From JBFXAN01 sp050184225 (GTDB lineage: Bacteria > Chloroflexota > Dehalococcoidia > CAUJGQ01): a stretch of 41,256 bases of DNA. Below are positions 15,144 to 22,642 of this stretch, in pieces (the stretch's first letter is position 1; each line of letters begins with the position of its first letter). The notes beneath the pieces were generated by a model. The model searched no databases, was not told the origin of the DNA, and worked only from the letters and a program-made list of their open reading frames with translations. The translations under genes and the position numbers were made by a program. Location of the stretch: positions 1 to 41,256 of the forward strand of contig JBFXAN010000048.1 in the NCBI GenBank assembly GCA_050184225.1. The letters are read 5' to 3'.

Positions 15144-15617
15144 TTATCCCTCGTGTTCCAGGCAGCGTTCGATAGTGGCGAGCAGGTCGTCGAGGTCGAA
15201 CGGCTTGGCCAGATGCGCGGCCGCGCCGTGACGCTCGGCCTCCGCCTTCGCCCGATAGCCCGCCGTCATCACGACAATCGGCACCTGCAGGCCGTGCTGG
15301 CGCATGAGGCCGAGCACTTCCCAGCCGGTCATTACCGGCATCTGCAGGTCGAGCAGCACCACATCCGGCTGCTGCTGGGAGATCAACTCCCACGCCAGCC
15401 GGCCGTTGGACGCCGTCGTCACCTGATAGCCTTCCCCCCTCAGGATCGCCTCAACCACGGACCGGATGTCTGGGTCATCGTCGACGACAAGAATCTGTGC
15501 GGTCGCGGTGGTTGGCGGCAGTGCAGAACCATACGGCACGAAAGGTGGCCCCCGACAGCATCGTTGGCGGGCCGGCACACACGAGTATTGCGTGGCGCAA
15601 ATGAGCGTCCACTGCAC
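15144..15617 (-). CDS. Single-domain response regulator (CheY-like receiver)
   Basis: The receiver domain is complete: acidic triplet in ILVVDDDPDIRS, phospho-acceptor Asp in PDVVLLDLQMP, switch Thr in IVVMTAG and Lys in LAKPFDLDD. No DNA-binding or enzyme domain follows, so it must act through protein contact or as a phosphate sink. The start is uncertain: GTG 15617 gives 157 aa with a ~40-residue non-conserved leader, whereas GTG 15539 gives 131 aa, closer to the domain. No kinase gene is next to it. The two minus-strand genes upstream (15699-16295, 16348-16596) may be co-transcribed with it. It differs from the regulator at 7250, which lacks these residues. Confidence 0.88.
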   Translation of the reverse strand: MQWTLICATQYSCVPARQRCCRGPPFVPYGSALPPTTATAQILVVDDDPDIRSVVEAILRGEGYQVTTASNGRLAWELISQQQPDVVLLDLQMPVMTGWEVLGLMRQHGLQVPIVVMTAGYRAKAEAERHGAAAHLAKPFDLDDLLATIERCLEHEG

Positions 15618-15698
15618 GGCCCTCTACTCTAGAAAACCACATGCGACGGAAAAGGTTACCGCTCGCCGCCAAGTCTCTGAGCGGATTGACATCAGCAG

Positions 15699-16295
15699 CT
15701 ACGGCCCAAGGTGGAACTGCTTCTGGCCGAGCAGGGTCGTTCCGTCGACCAGCCACATCCAGTAATCGCCGGGCCGCAGCGTCCCGCGCAACACGCGGAC
15801 GGCATGACAGGTGAGTGACTGGCTCGCGCGGAACTCCTCCGAGCGGCCGACGATCGGCGTCCGCGTCGCGCCGACCGGCGATGTGTCCTCGGTCGTGATC
15901 GCCAGCACCAACGGCCGGTTATCCCCGCCCTGGACACGGACACACGCCGACACGGAGTCCCACTCGCGTCGGTTCGGGTTCTCGCCGCAGTCAACCGATG
16001 CATCACAGACGATCAGGTCGAGGGCACCGAGACGGGCAGCGGCCGCTGGGGCGGGGGTCGCGCCGGTGGCCGGCCGTCCCTGGTTGCCACCTTGGCCCGC
16101 GCCCGGACTTGCGCCGCCGGTCTGGGCCGTGGCGATCGGGATGGATCGGATGGGTGTCGCCGCCGTGACGCTGTCACCGCCCTCCCCCGGCAGCGTCCCC
16201 TTCCACAGCGCGGCGCCGGCCAGCGAGATGCCCAGCCCGGCCAACAGGAATGCAGCGATCAGTGCCGTCACGCCGAGCACACCACGGACGTTCAT
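15699..16295 (-). CDS. Secreted or membrane-anchored protein with Pro/Ala/Gly linker
   Basis: 198-aa protein. The N terminus MNVRGVLGVTALIAAFLLAG is a signal peptide or single membrane anchor (residues ~5-30). A low-complexity Ala/Pro/Gly/Gln linker runs to ~residue 85. The C-terminal ~110 residues have mainly beta character, with cysteines in IVCDASVDCGENPNRREW and LTCHAVRVL that could form disulfides outside the cell. The end (GDYWMWLVDGTTLLGQKQF) looks like a closing beta-hairpin. GAGGAGG lies eight bases before ATG 16295. No family recognised. It is probably transcribed with the small gene upstream (52-base gap). Confidence 0.72.
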   Translation of the reverse strand: MNVRGVLGVTALIAAFLLAGLGISLAGAALWKGTLPGEGGDSVTAATPIRSIPIATAQTGGASPGAGQGGNQGRPATGATPAPAAAARLGALDLIVCDASVDCGENPNRREWDSVSACVRVQGGDNRPLVLAITTEDTSPVGATRTPIVGRSEEFRASQSLTCHAVRVLRGTLRPGDYWMWLVDGTTLLGQKQFHLGP

Positions 16296-16347
16296 CAGAC
16301 GATCCTCCTCGCACAGCACCATGCCACGGAACCGGCGTCAGCCGGCG

Positions 16348-16596
16348 CTAGCGGACATTGCTGATCGCGTTCTTCGGCGTATCATGCCGCGAGGGCGGCG
16401 GAGACACCAGTGTCAGCGCGGTCAGGACAAGCATATGACCGGCGGTATCCTCACCGGCGCCGCCCGCCGCACGCAGCATCGCCACGAGGAAGTCCTGCTC
16501 TCGTGGCGCCAGCGTCTGCATCCATTCGGCCAGTTTCTGCGAAAAGGCGCGAAGCTCAATGTCTGTCAATGGTTCCTGCTTGAGAGTCTCAGGCAT
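16348..16596 (-). CDS. 82-aa small helical protein of unknown function
   Basis: Starts at ATG 16596 behind a good GGGAGGTG site. The N-terminal half is two predicted helices (LRAFSQKLAEWMQTLAPRE and EQDFLVAMLRAAGG), the second ending in Gly-Gly followed by AGEDTAGH; the tail is polar and probably disordered. The pattern L..KL..W...L.P.EQ.FL..ML..A resembles small hypothetical proteins that I have no name for. The helix-GG arrangement also superficially resembles RiPP leader peptides, but no modifying enzyme is nearby. It lies 52 bases upstream of the secreted-protein gene, in the same direction. Confidence 0.6.
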   Translation of the reverse strand: MPETLKQEPLTDIELRAFSQKLAEWMQTLAPREQDFLVAMLRAAGGAGEDTAGHMLVLTALTLVSPPPSRHDTPKNAISNVR

Positions 16597-16681
16597 CACG
16601 CACCTCCCGCTCTGCCCACGGCGATTACTCTGACTAACTATGTATCGCGTCACAGCGTGCCTTGTCTGTCACCCTGGTAAC

Positions 16682-17146
16682 ATGCGCCGCATGAGCGACC
16701 TCGACATCCGGTCAGCGCGCCCGGACGACGTGCCTGGGATTATTGCCTTGGTCCGCGCGGCGTATGCTCCCTATGTGGGACGCATCGGTCAGGAGCCGGC
16801 GCCGATGCAGGCCGACTACGCCACACTCGTGGACGAGGGTGTGGTATTCGTCCTGCCGGGCGTCGGGCGGCTGCGTGCCGCGATCGTGATGATGCCGGAA
16901 GCGAACCACCTCTTTCTGGAGAACATCGCTGTTCACCCCGAGGAACAAGGACAGGGATTGGGCCGGCAACTGATGGCATGGGTCGACGACCAGGCGCGGG
17001 CATTGGGACTGGTCGCCGTCGAACTCTATACCAACGAATTGATGACGGAGAACCTTGCCTTCTACCCTCGACTCGGCTACGTCGAAGTAGACCGCCGGCT
17101 CGACGATGGATTCCGGCGGGTCTTCATGCGCAAGCCGCTGGTATAG
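16682..17146 (+). CDS. GNAT-family N-acetyltransferase
   Basis: 154-aa protein with the GNAT fold. N-terminal strand and helix DLDIRSARPDDVPGIIALVR, then the strand IVMMPEANHLFLENIAVHPE, then the acetyl-CoA pyrophosphate loop in EEQGQGLGRQLMAWVDDQA (Q-x-x-G-x-G/L pattern). The closing part LAFYPRLGYVEVDRR is also typical. It transfers an acetyl group from acetyl-CoA to an amine; the acceptor is unknown. ATG 16691 is an equally good start, and neither has a strong ribosome site. It is flanked by two genes on the other strand, so it is a single-gene unit divergent from the small helical protein. Confidence 0.9.
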   Translation: MRRMSDLDIRSARPDDVPGIIALVRAAYAPYVGRIGQEPAPMQADYATLVDEGVVFVLPGVGRLRAAIVMMPEANHLFLENIAVHPEEQGQGLGRQLMAWVDDQARALGLVAVELYTNELMTENLAFYPRLGYVEVDRRLDDGFRRVFMRKPLV

Positions 17147-17202
17147 GTCCGTCACCGTCACGATGAGTCGGTGCCCACCGGCTCGAATGCGGCCGCAACG
17201 CG

Positions 17203-18666
17203 TCAGGGTGTTGCCGCTTCTCCGGACAGCCGCTCCTCGATATCACGCATGATCACCATCAGGCGCGGGCCGCGATGCGTCTGCACATAGCTGATGCTGA
17301 GTTCCACCGGCACTCGTGTGCCATGCTTCCGGCGAATCGCATCGGTCAGCGTCACCGGCAACGGGTCCGGTATCCGGGCATCGTCGAGCAATTTCTTGAC
17401 GCGCGACGACGCTAAGCCGAGGTCGTGGATGGTCAGCCGGAGCAGATCGGTGCGATGGTAGCCGCTCATCTGCTCCATCGCCACATTGACATCGAGCAGG
17501 TGACCGTCCAACGGATCGACAACGGCGATCGCATCACGCGCCTGCTCCATCAACGCCCGCTGATAGGCGCGCGCCTCTTCCGCGGCGTCGAAACTGCGAA
17601 CGTTCTCGATCACGGAGGCGGCCAGGTCGGCAAATGCCTGCGTCAGACCGATGTCACTCTCGATGAACACCTGGCCGCCGCGCTTGTTGCCCAGCGCCAG
17701 CACGCCGAACGCCGTCCTCTGCCGGTCGAAGAGGGGCACGCTGAGCAGCGTCCGCAGCCCAAGCGCGTGCACGACGGCGATATCGTAGTGCAGATCTGAT
17801 GAAATCCTGTCGTGGATCTCAGGATTGCCCGTCGCGGCGGTTCGTCCCAGCACCCCTTGACCCAGCGGGCGCACTGAGGCAACCGGCTGCCATCGATCGG
17901 CCTGCCACACGTTGTCGAAGGAAACCGTACCGTCGTCCTGCACCATCGCCAGCGCGGCGATCTCCGCCCCCACCAGCGTGGCCGCCTGCTCCACCACACG
18001 CCGGAGCAGATCGCCGATGCCTTGGGATGTGGTCACCTGCCGCGCCATCCCCAGCAGCGAGCGGAGCTCCTCGCCCAACGCGCGCCGGCCTCGCGGACGA
18101 AAGGCGCCGGCAACCTCGACGGTGGTCGGTGGCGCCGCCTTCGCCGCCAACAGCGCTCCTTCCGCGATCGTGAACAGGTCAGTCACCGAATGGCCGTCGA
18201 TCGGCCAGACGCCTTGTCCAACCGCTGCCGAGAGGATCGCCGGCGGGCAACCATCCTTGATCGGTCGAACGACACCCCGCGCGACCTCACGCAGCCGGCC
18301 GGCGATGGCATCGGCGTGGACGAGCGCCGGGTGTTGTGCGATGACGGCGAACTCATCACCACCGATCCGCGCCACCAGATCGTCCGCGCGGACAGCGGCG
18401 GCGATGGCGGCGGCGAACGCTTGCAGCGCGCGATTACCGGCCTGATAGCCGAAGGTATCATTGATGTCTTTCAGCCCGTCGAGATCGAGGAGGACCATTG
18501 AGAACGCCGCCCCTGCCGCATCGGCCTGGATGCTGACGTCCTCCAACGTTTGCAGGAACGCGCGCCGGTTTGGCAGGCCGGTCAACTCGTCGAATAATGC
18601 CAGGCTGCGCAGCCGGCTGATCTCGATATCAACGGACTCCACCGGCGGATCGGAGTGGATGATCAT
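17203..18666 (-). CDS. Diguanylate cyclase with GGDEF-GAF-PAS order
   Basis: 487-aa protein. The GGDEF domain is N-terminal (about residues 25-175): LFDELTGLPNRRAFL, LDLDGLKDIND and an intact RIGGDEFAVI active site. An RADD sequence five residues before the GGDEF site matches the RxxD inhibitory site for product feedback. A GAF domain follows (~200-360; MARQVTTSQGIGDLLRRVVE, LLSVPLFDRQRTAFGVLALG). Last comes a PAS domain (~370-480; AIAVVDPLDGHLLDVNVAME, RKHGTRVPVELSISYVQTHR). It should make cyclic di-GMP from two GTP, controlled by ligands or light/redox at the sensor domains. Most such proteins put GGDEF last; here the order is reversed. No EAL domain. ATG 18666 is chosen because the residues before it belong to no domain. 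Confidence 0.92.
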   Translation of the reverse strand: MIIHSDPPVESVDIEISRLRSLALFDELTGLPNRRAFLQTLEDVSIQADAAGAAFSMVLLDLDGLKDINDTFGYQAGNRALQAFAAAIAAAVRADDLVARIGGDEFAVIAQHPALVHADAIAGRLREVARGVVRPIKDGCPPAILSAAVGQGVWPIDGHSVTDLFTIAEGALLAAKAAPPTTVEVAGAFRPRGRRALGEELRSLLGMARQVTTSQGIGDLLRRVVEQAATLVGAEIAALAMVQDDGTVSFDNVWQADRWQPVASVRPLGQGVLGRTAATGNPEIHDRISSDLHYDIAVVHALGLRTLLSVPLFDRQRTAFGVLALGNKRGGQVFIESDIGLTQAFADLAASVIENVRSFDAAEEARAYQRALMEQARDAIAVVDPLDGHLLDVNVAMEQMSGYHRTDLLRLTIHDLGLASSRVKKLLDDARIPDPLPVTLTDAIRRKHGTRVPVELSISYVQTHRGPRLMVIMRDIEERLSGEAATP

Positions 18667-18788
18667 GACGGGCGGCCCTCGCTCCAGAGATGCAGCTGAT
18701 CGAGGTGACCAAACGCGGACTCCCGTGCTCGCGGCCAAAGGAGCGCATGCAGCGAAGTGAGGGCGGCCCCGCTGCTATACTCCATTTT

Positions 18789-19607
18789 ATGCTGATTGGA
18801 CTCATCGCGGACACGCACATTCCCGAAGCGGGGCCAGACATCTGGCCGCAGGTCTACGCCCGGTTCCGTGAGGATCGCGTGGACGCGATCCTGCATGCCG
18901 GCGACATGCACGTCCTCGACGTGCTCGATCGCCTGGAGCAGCGGGTCGGCGTTCCCGTCTACGCTTGTCGTGGCAACGGCGACGACGGCGGCGGCGGCCG
19001 CCCCGTCTGCCCGGATGATCCGCGACTGCAGGAGGCGTGGGCGCTGGACTGGCAAGGGTTTCGCATCGGCCTCTGTCATGACATGGGGCTGCCGGAACTG
19101 CCGCCGCATCGCACGGCGGAGACGATGATGCAGCGATATTTCGGCGCTCCCTGTGACATTGTCGTCCATGGCGATACACACGTTGCTGAGACAGTCATTG
19201 TTCGAAACATTCTACTCACAAACCCGGGCAGTCCTATGTATCCCCGAAACATGAACGTCTCGCTGGGCAACATCGGCTTTCTCGTCCTGTCGGATGAGAC
19301 GGCGGAGGCGTGGGCGGAGCCGCTCCATCCTGAGGACGGCCCCACGCTGCGCGACGGCGGCGTGCTCGACCATCAGCAGGCAGCGGCGCGGTATCCCGAC
19401 CAGTGGGTGCTGTTCGCGGTTCACGGCCACGACCCGAGGCGCGGCCTGAGTCACGGCGCCGTCGTCGCATCCGGTTTCACCCCCGAAGAACTACCCGCGC
19501 TGGAACGCGCCACCCGCCGCCGCGACCCATCGGCGATCCTGTATCCGTTCCACACCGCATCACCAGCGGCGCACGGTGCGGCGCAGCGTTTGGCAAAAGA
19601 CCGATGA
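18789..19607 (+). CDS. YfcE/MJ0936-like metallophosphoesterase with C-terminal extension
   Basis: 272-aa protein. Residues 1-~165 form a calcineurin-like phosphoesterase: GLIADTHIPE, AILHAGDMHVLDVL, CRGNGDDG, GLCHDMG (an Asp in place of the usual 'GHG') and VVHGDTHVAE, NPGSPMYPRN. These supply the two-metal ligands (Asp, His, Asp, Asn, His, His). Family members hydrolyse phosphodiesters. The remaining ~100 residues are extra compared with YfcE (about 180 aa). They contain RYPDQWVLFAVHGHDPRRGL and ATRRRDPSAILYPFHT, which recall the small DUF5678-type beta domain. The next gene overlaps its stop (ATGA), implying coupled translation. Confidence 0.85.
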   Translation: MLIGLIADTHIPEAGPDIWPQVYARFREDRVDAILHAGDMHVLDVLDRLEQRVGVPVYACRGNGDDGGGGRPVCPDDPRLQEAWALDWQGFRIGLCHDMGLPELPPHRTAETMMQRYFGAPCDIVVHGDTHVAETVIVRNILLTNPGSPMYPRNMNVSLGNIGFLVLSDETAEAWAEPLHPEDGPTLRDGGVLDHQQAAARYPDQWVLFAVHGHDPRRGLSHGAVVASGFTPEELPALERATRRRDPSAILYPFHTASPAAHGAAQRLAKDR

Positions 19608-19771
19608 AAGTGACCGTTCCAATCCTCGGCACCGGCATCGTCGGCCTGGCCGTCGGCTGCCTGCTGGCGCTGACCTACGGCCGGCCGCTCGTCCGCGGCG
19701 CGTTGTGGGGTGCGGGCGGAGGGATCGCCTTCGGCGTCGCCGCGGCCGTCATCCTGGCGGTGAGTCCGTAA
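19604..19771 (+). CDS. 55-aa membrane protein with two transmembrane helices
   Basis: Begins at ATG 19604 overlapping the phosphoesterase stop. Two hydrophobic helices (about residues 5-25 and 33-53) are joined by the basic turn YGRPLVRG; glycine-rich (GAGGGIAFGVAA). No family recognised. The tight coupling suggests it works with, or anchors, the phosphoesterase (inference). Confidence 0.68.
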   Translation: MKVTVPILGTGIVGLAVGCLLALTYGRPLVRGALWGAGGGIAFGVAAAVILAVSP

Positions 19772-19799
19772 TCTTCATCGCGGCCGGCGGGCGCTGTGG

Positions 19800-19829
19800 T
19801 TGATGATCTACGGTCGATTGCCATACGCT
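19800..19829 (+). promoter_or_regulatory. Possible sigma-70 promoter of the riboswitch-terC transcript
   Basis: TTGATG (19800-19805) and TACGCT (19824-19829) are separated by 18 bases and sit just upstream of the riboswitch. The -10 match is only moderate. Confidence 0.35.
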
Positions 19830-19831
19830 AC

Positions 19832-19990
19832 AGGGAGCAAGGGGAGTAACCTGCGCTTCGCGTGGCCGGAGCGTTCCAGCGTCGTCAATACGTGTCCGGT
19901 TGAGGGCACCGGCGCTGGACAAGCGAGACCTTCTCGCGTGGTCAGACCTTGGCATCACCCAACTTGGGTGGGCCGGATCTGCCCACCGCG
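19832..19990 (+). ncRNA. yybP-ykoY manganese riboswitch
   Basis: Conserved landmarks of the yybP-ykoY family occur in order: GGGGAGTAAC (19841-19850), CGTCAATACG (19883-19892) and GCGAGACC (19923-19930), with G/C-rich arms between and a return strand near 19945-19975. This RNA class binds Mn2+ and is typically found before terC/alx, mntP and P-type ATPase genes. The next gene is terC, which fits exactly. In the downstream part, CACCC/GGGTG (19956-19960 with 19966-19970) competes with GTGGGC/GCCCAC (19968-19973 with 19981-19986). The second hairpin ends five bases before the GGAGG ribosome site at 19992-19996, so control of translation is likely. Outer boundaries are approximate. Confidence 0.85.
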
Positions 19991-20003
19991 CGGAGGTTTT
20001 TTC

Positions 20004-20990
20004 GTGCTCCTTGACCTTGCCCCGTGGATCTTGTTCCTGGGGTTCGTCGCCGGCATGCTGGCGCTGGACCTTGGTGTCTTCCACCGACATGCACATGCCG
20101 TCAGCCGCAAGGAAGCCGCGATCTGGAGCGGCATCTGGATCGGCCTCGCCATCCTGTTCAACATCGGCGTCTATCTCTTCATGGGCGGCGATGCCGGTCT
20201 GGAGTGGACCACCGGCTATCTGATCGAGAAGTCACTCAGCGTCGACAACGTCTTCATCTTTCTGCTGATCTTCTCAACGTTTGCCGTTCCGGCGCAGTAC
20301 CAGCACCGCGTGCTCTTCTGGGGCATCCTCGGTGCGCTGGTGATGCGCGCCGTCCTGATCCTGGTGGGTGCGGCGCTGCTGAGCGCGTTTCACATCATCA
20401 TCTACATCTTCGGTGCGTTCCTCATCTTCACCGGGTTGCGCTTCCTACGGAGTTCCGACGAGGCGCCGTCGCTGGAGAACAACCGCTTCGTCCGGTTGGC
20501 CAAGCGGTTCATGCCCACCACGGAGGGCTACGAGGGTCAGAAGTTCTTCACCCGCCGCAACGGCGTCCTCTACATGACGCCGCTCTTCCTCGTGCTGCTC
20601 CTGATCGAGAGCACCGACCTCGTCTTCGCGGTGGACTCGATCCCGGCGATCTTCGCGATCACCGACGATCCGTTCATCGTCTTCACCTCGAACATCTTCG
20701 CGATTCTGGGGCTGCGGGCGCTGTACTTTGTCCTTAGCGGCTACCTGGCCGACCTGCGCTATCTCAAGCCGGCGCTGGCGGCGGTGCTCGTCTTCGTCGG
20801 ATCGAAGATGCTCCTGCTCGACGTCTACAAGATCCCCTCGCTCGTGAGTCTTGGGGTGATCGTCGCCATTTTGGGCGTGGCGATCACTGCCTCGCTGATC
20901 GTGCAGCGCCGAGAGAGCACGCACGTTCCGGGCGAGATCGCGCCGGAGGATGCAGAGGAACTACTCGAACGGGCCGCCGAACCTCGATAA
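20004..20990 (+). CDS. terC: TerC/Alx-family integral membrane protein, Mn2+ exporter type
   Basis: 328-aa membrane protein with about nine hydrophobic helices. The family signatures YLIEKSLSVDNVFIFLLIF (near residue 72) and IESTDLVFAVDSIPAIFAIT (near 200) hold the intramembrane acidic residues that bind metal. GTG 20004 is the start: CGGAGG lies seven bases upstream and the N terminus LLDLAPWILFLGF begins the first helix. TerC/Alx proteins export manganese or help load it into secreted enzymes. The yybP-ykoY riboswitch in the leader indicates induction by Mn2+. The C-terminal ~25 residues are acidic and cytosolic. The following DUF21/CBS gene begins 42 bases later and is probably on the same mRNA. 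Confidence 0.94.
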   Translation: MLLDLAPWILFLGFVAGMLALDLGVFHRHAHAVSRKEAAIWSGIWIGLAILFNIGVYLFMGGDAGLEWTTGYLIEKSLSVDNVFIFLLIFSTFAVPAQYQHRVLFWGILGALVMRAVLILVGAALLSAFHIIIYIFGAFLIFTGLRFLRSSDEAPSLENNRFVRLAKRFMPTTEGYEGQKFFTRRNGVLYMTPLFLVLLLIESTDLVFAVDSIPAIFAITDDPFIVFTSNIFAILGLRALYFVLSGYLADLRYLKPALAAVLVFVGSKMLLLDVYKIPSLVSLGVIVAILGVAITASLIVQRRESTHVPGEIAPEDAEELLERAAEPR

Positions 20991-21032
20991 TAGGGGGTGC
21001 GGGGGCGGAGCATCACGCTCCGACAGACAGGC

Positions 21033-22358
21033 ATGACCGGCATCGGATTCGAGCTGGCGATCGTCGTCCTTCTGGTGATCTTCAACGGCGTTCTCGCCAT
21101 GTCGGAGATGGCGATCGTCTCGTCGCGCAAGGTCCGGTTGCAGCAGCGGGCGGCCGCGGGCGACGCCGGCGCCGCCGCCGCGCTCGCCCTCGCGAACGAG
21201 CCGAACCGCTTCCTCTCCACCGTCCAGATCGGTATCACAGCGGTGGGCATCCTCGCCGGCGCCTTCGGCGGCGCGACCCTGGCAGAGAAAGCAGGTGCCT
21301 GGCTCGCCGAACTGGGCATCAGCGAACGATACAGCGGCGCCGCCGGTGTCGCGCTCGTGGTGCTCGGCATCACCTACCTATCGCTCGTCGTCGGCGAGCT
21401 CGTCCCCAAGCGGCTCGCCCTTCAGTTTCCGGAGTCGCTCGCCTCGACGATCGCCCGTCCGATGCGGGTGCTCTCGACGGTCGCGGCACCCGTTGTCGCC
21501 CTCCTCAGCCTCTCCACCGACCTTGTTCTCCGGCTCCTTGGCGTTCGCGCGCAGGCGGAGTCGCCGGTCAGCGAAGAAGAGATCAAGCTGCTGATCCAGC
21601 AGAGCACGGCGGCAGGCGTCTTCGAAGCGGCGGAAGAGGAGATGGTCGCCGGCATCTTTCGCCTCGGCGACCGCCGGGTCAGCGAGCTGATGGTGCCGCG
21701 GCCGTCAGTCGTCTGGCTCGACATCGACGACCCGCCTGATGCGATCGTGCGGGAGATGACAGAGAGTCCGCACGCCCGCTTTCCCGTCTGTCGTGGTGGC
21801 CTCGATGACGTGCTCGGACTCATATCGATCAAGGATGTATGGGTACAGTCGATGCGCGGCGGCGGGCTCAACCTGGCCGCCCTGCTCCGCCCGGCCCTGA
21901 TCGTTCCCGAGACCCTGACGGTCCTGAAGACGCTGGATCGCTTCAAACAGGCCGGCGCTCAGTTTGCGGTTGTTGTCGACGAGTACGGCGGAACGAGCGG
22001 TATCATGACGCTCGATGATGTCTTAGAGGCGATCGTCGGCGACATCCCCTCGCTGGAGTTCCCGACCGATCTCCAGATCGTGAAGCGCGCGGATGGCTCA
22101 TGGCTGATGGATGGACTGGTGCCGATCGATGACGTGAAGGAGGCGGTGCAGATCACTGAGCTTCCTGACGAAGAGGCGTATCAGACCCTGGCCGGGTTCC
22201 TCCTGCTCCAGTTGGGACGGATTCCGCACGCCGGCGATTCATTCCAGTGGGATGACCTGCAGTTCGAGGTAGTCGACATGGATGGCAACCGCATCGACAA
22301 GGTGCTGGTGACGCCCCGGCCGACGCCGCAGCCCGTGGCAGACGACGTGCCATCGTAA
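21033..22358 (+). CDS. CNNM/CorC-type transporter (DUF21-CBS-CorC_HlyC)
   Basis: 441-aa protein with the standard order. A DUF21/CNNM membrane domain (residues ~1-190; VIFNGVLAMSEMAIVSSRKV, VVGELVPKRLAL) is followed by a tandem CBS pair (~210-335; MVPRPSVVWLDIDD, VVVDEYGGTSGIMTLDDVLE). Last is a CorC_HlyC domain (~350-430; LDGLVPIDDVKEAV, GDSFQWDDLQFEVVDMDGNR). Relatives move Mg2+ or other divalent cations, in some cases coupled to Na+. Its place just behind riboswitch-controlled terC suggests a role in Mn2+ or Mg2+ balance under the same switch. GTG 20997 is an alternative start; ATG 21033 is favoured because the domain starts there. Confidence 0.92.
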   Translation: MTGIGFELAIVVLLVIFNGVLAMSEMAIVSSRKVRLQQRAAAGDAGAAAALALANEPNRFLSTVQIGITAVGILAGAFGGATLAEKAGAWLAELGISERYSGAAGVALVVLGITYLSLVVGELVPKRLALQFPESLASTIARPMRVLSTVAAPVVALLSLSTDLVLRLLGVRAQAESPVSEEEIKLLIQQSTAAGVFEAAEEEMVAGIFRLGDRRVSELMVPRPSVVWLDIDDPPDAIVREMTESPHARFPVCRGGLDDVLGLISIKDVWVQSMRGGGLNLAALLRPALIVPETLTVLKTLDRFKQAGAQFAVVVDEYGGTSGIMTLDDVLEAIVGDIPSLEFPTDLQIVKRADGSWLMDGLVPIDDVKEAVQITELPDEEAYQTLAGFLLLQLGRIPHAGDSFQWDDLQFEVVDMDGNRIDKVLVTPRPTPQPVADDVPS

Positions 22359-22642
22359 TTCGATCGCCTCCACTCCGTCCGATCGTAGAACCGTGCGGTG
22401 GATCGTGATGCTGCTCCGGCCGGCATCGCGCCCGCACCGCCAAGCGCGTTGCCTTCACCCGCCTCTTCTTCTGGCAGCAGCCGGACTATGATGTCGACGA
22501 ATCCACATCACCCGCCTCGCAGGGACGGGGCTGGGGGTTAGGTTTCGCCCTCCTGTCCTGTACCCTATTTGTGAAGCGTTGAACATATATGGGTGAGGAG
22601 TGCCGGCGGGCGAGGGCAGGCGTGCGCCGGCGTGAGGGATGC

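Noticed and set aside
16348..16596. RiPP precursor
   Set aside because: The helix-GG ending is suggestive, but no modifying enzyme or dedicated exporter is adjacent and the tail has no core-like Cys, Ser or Thr cluster.
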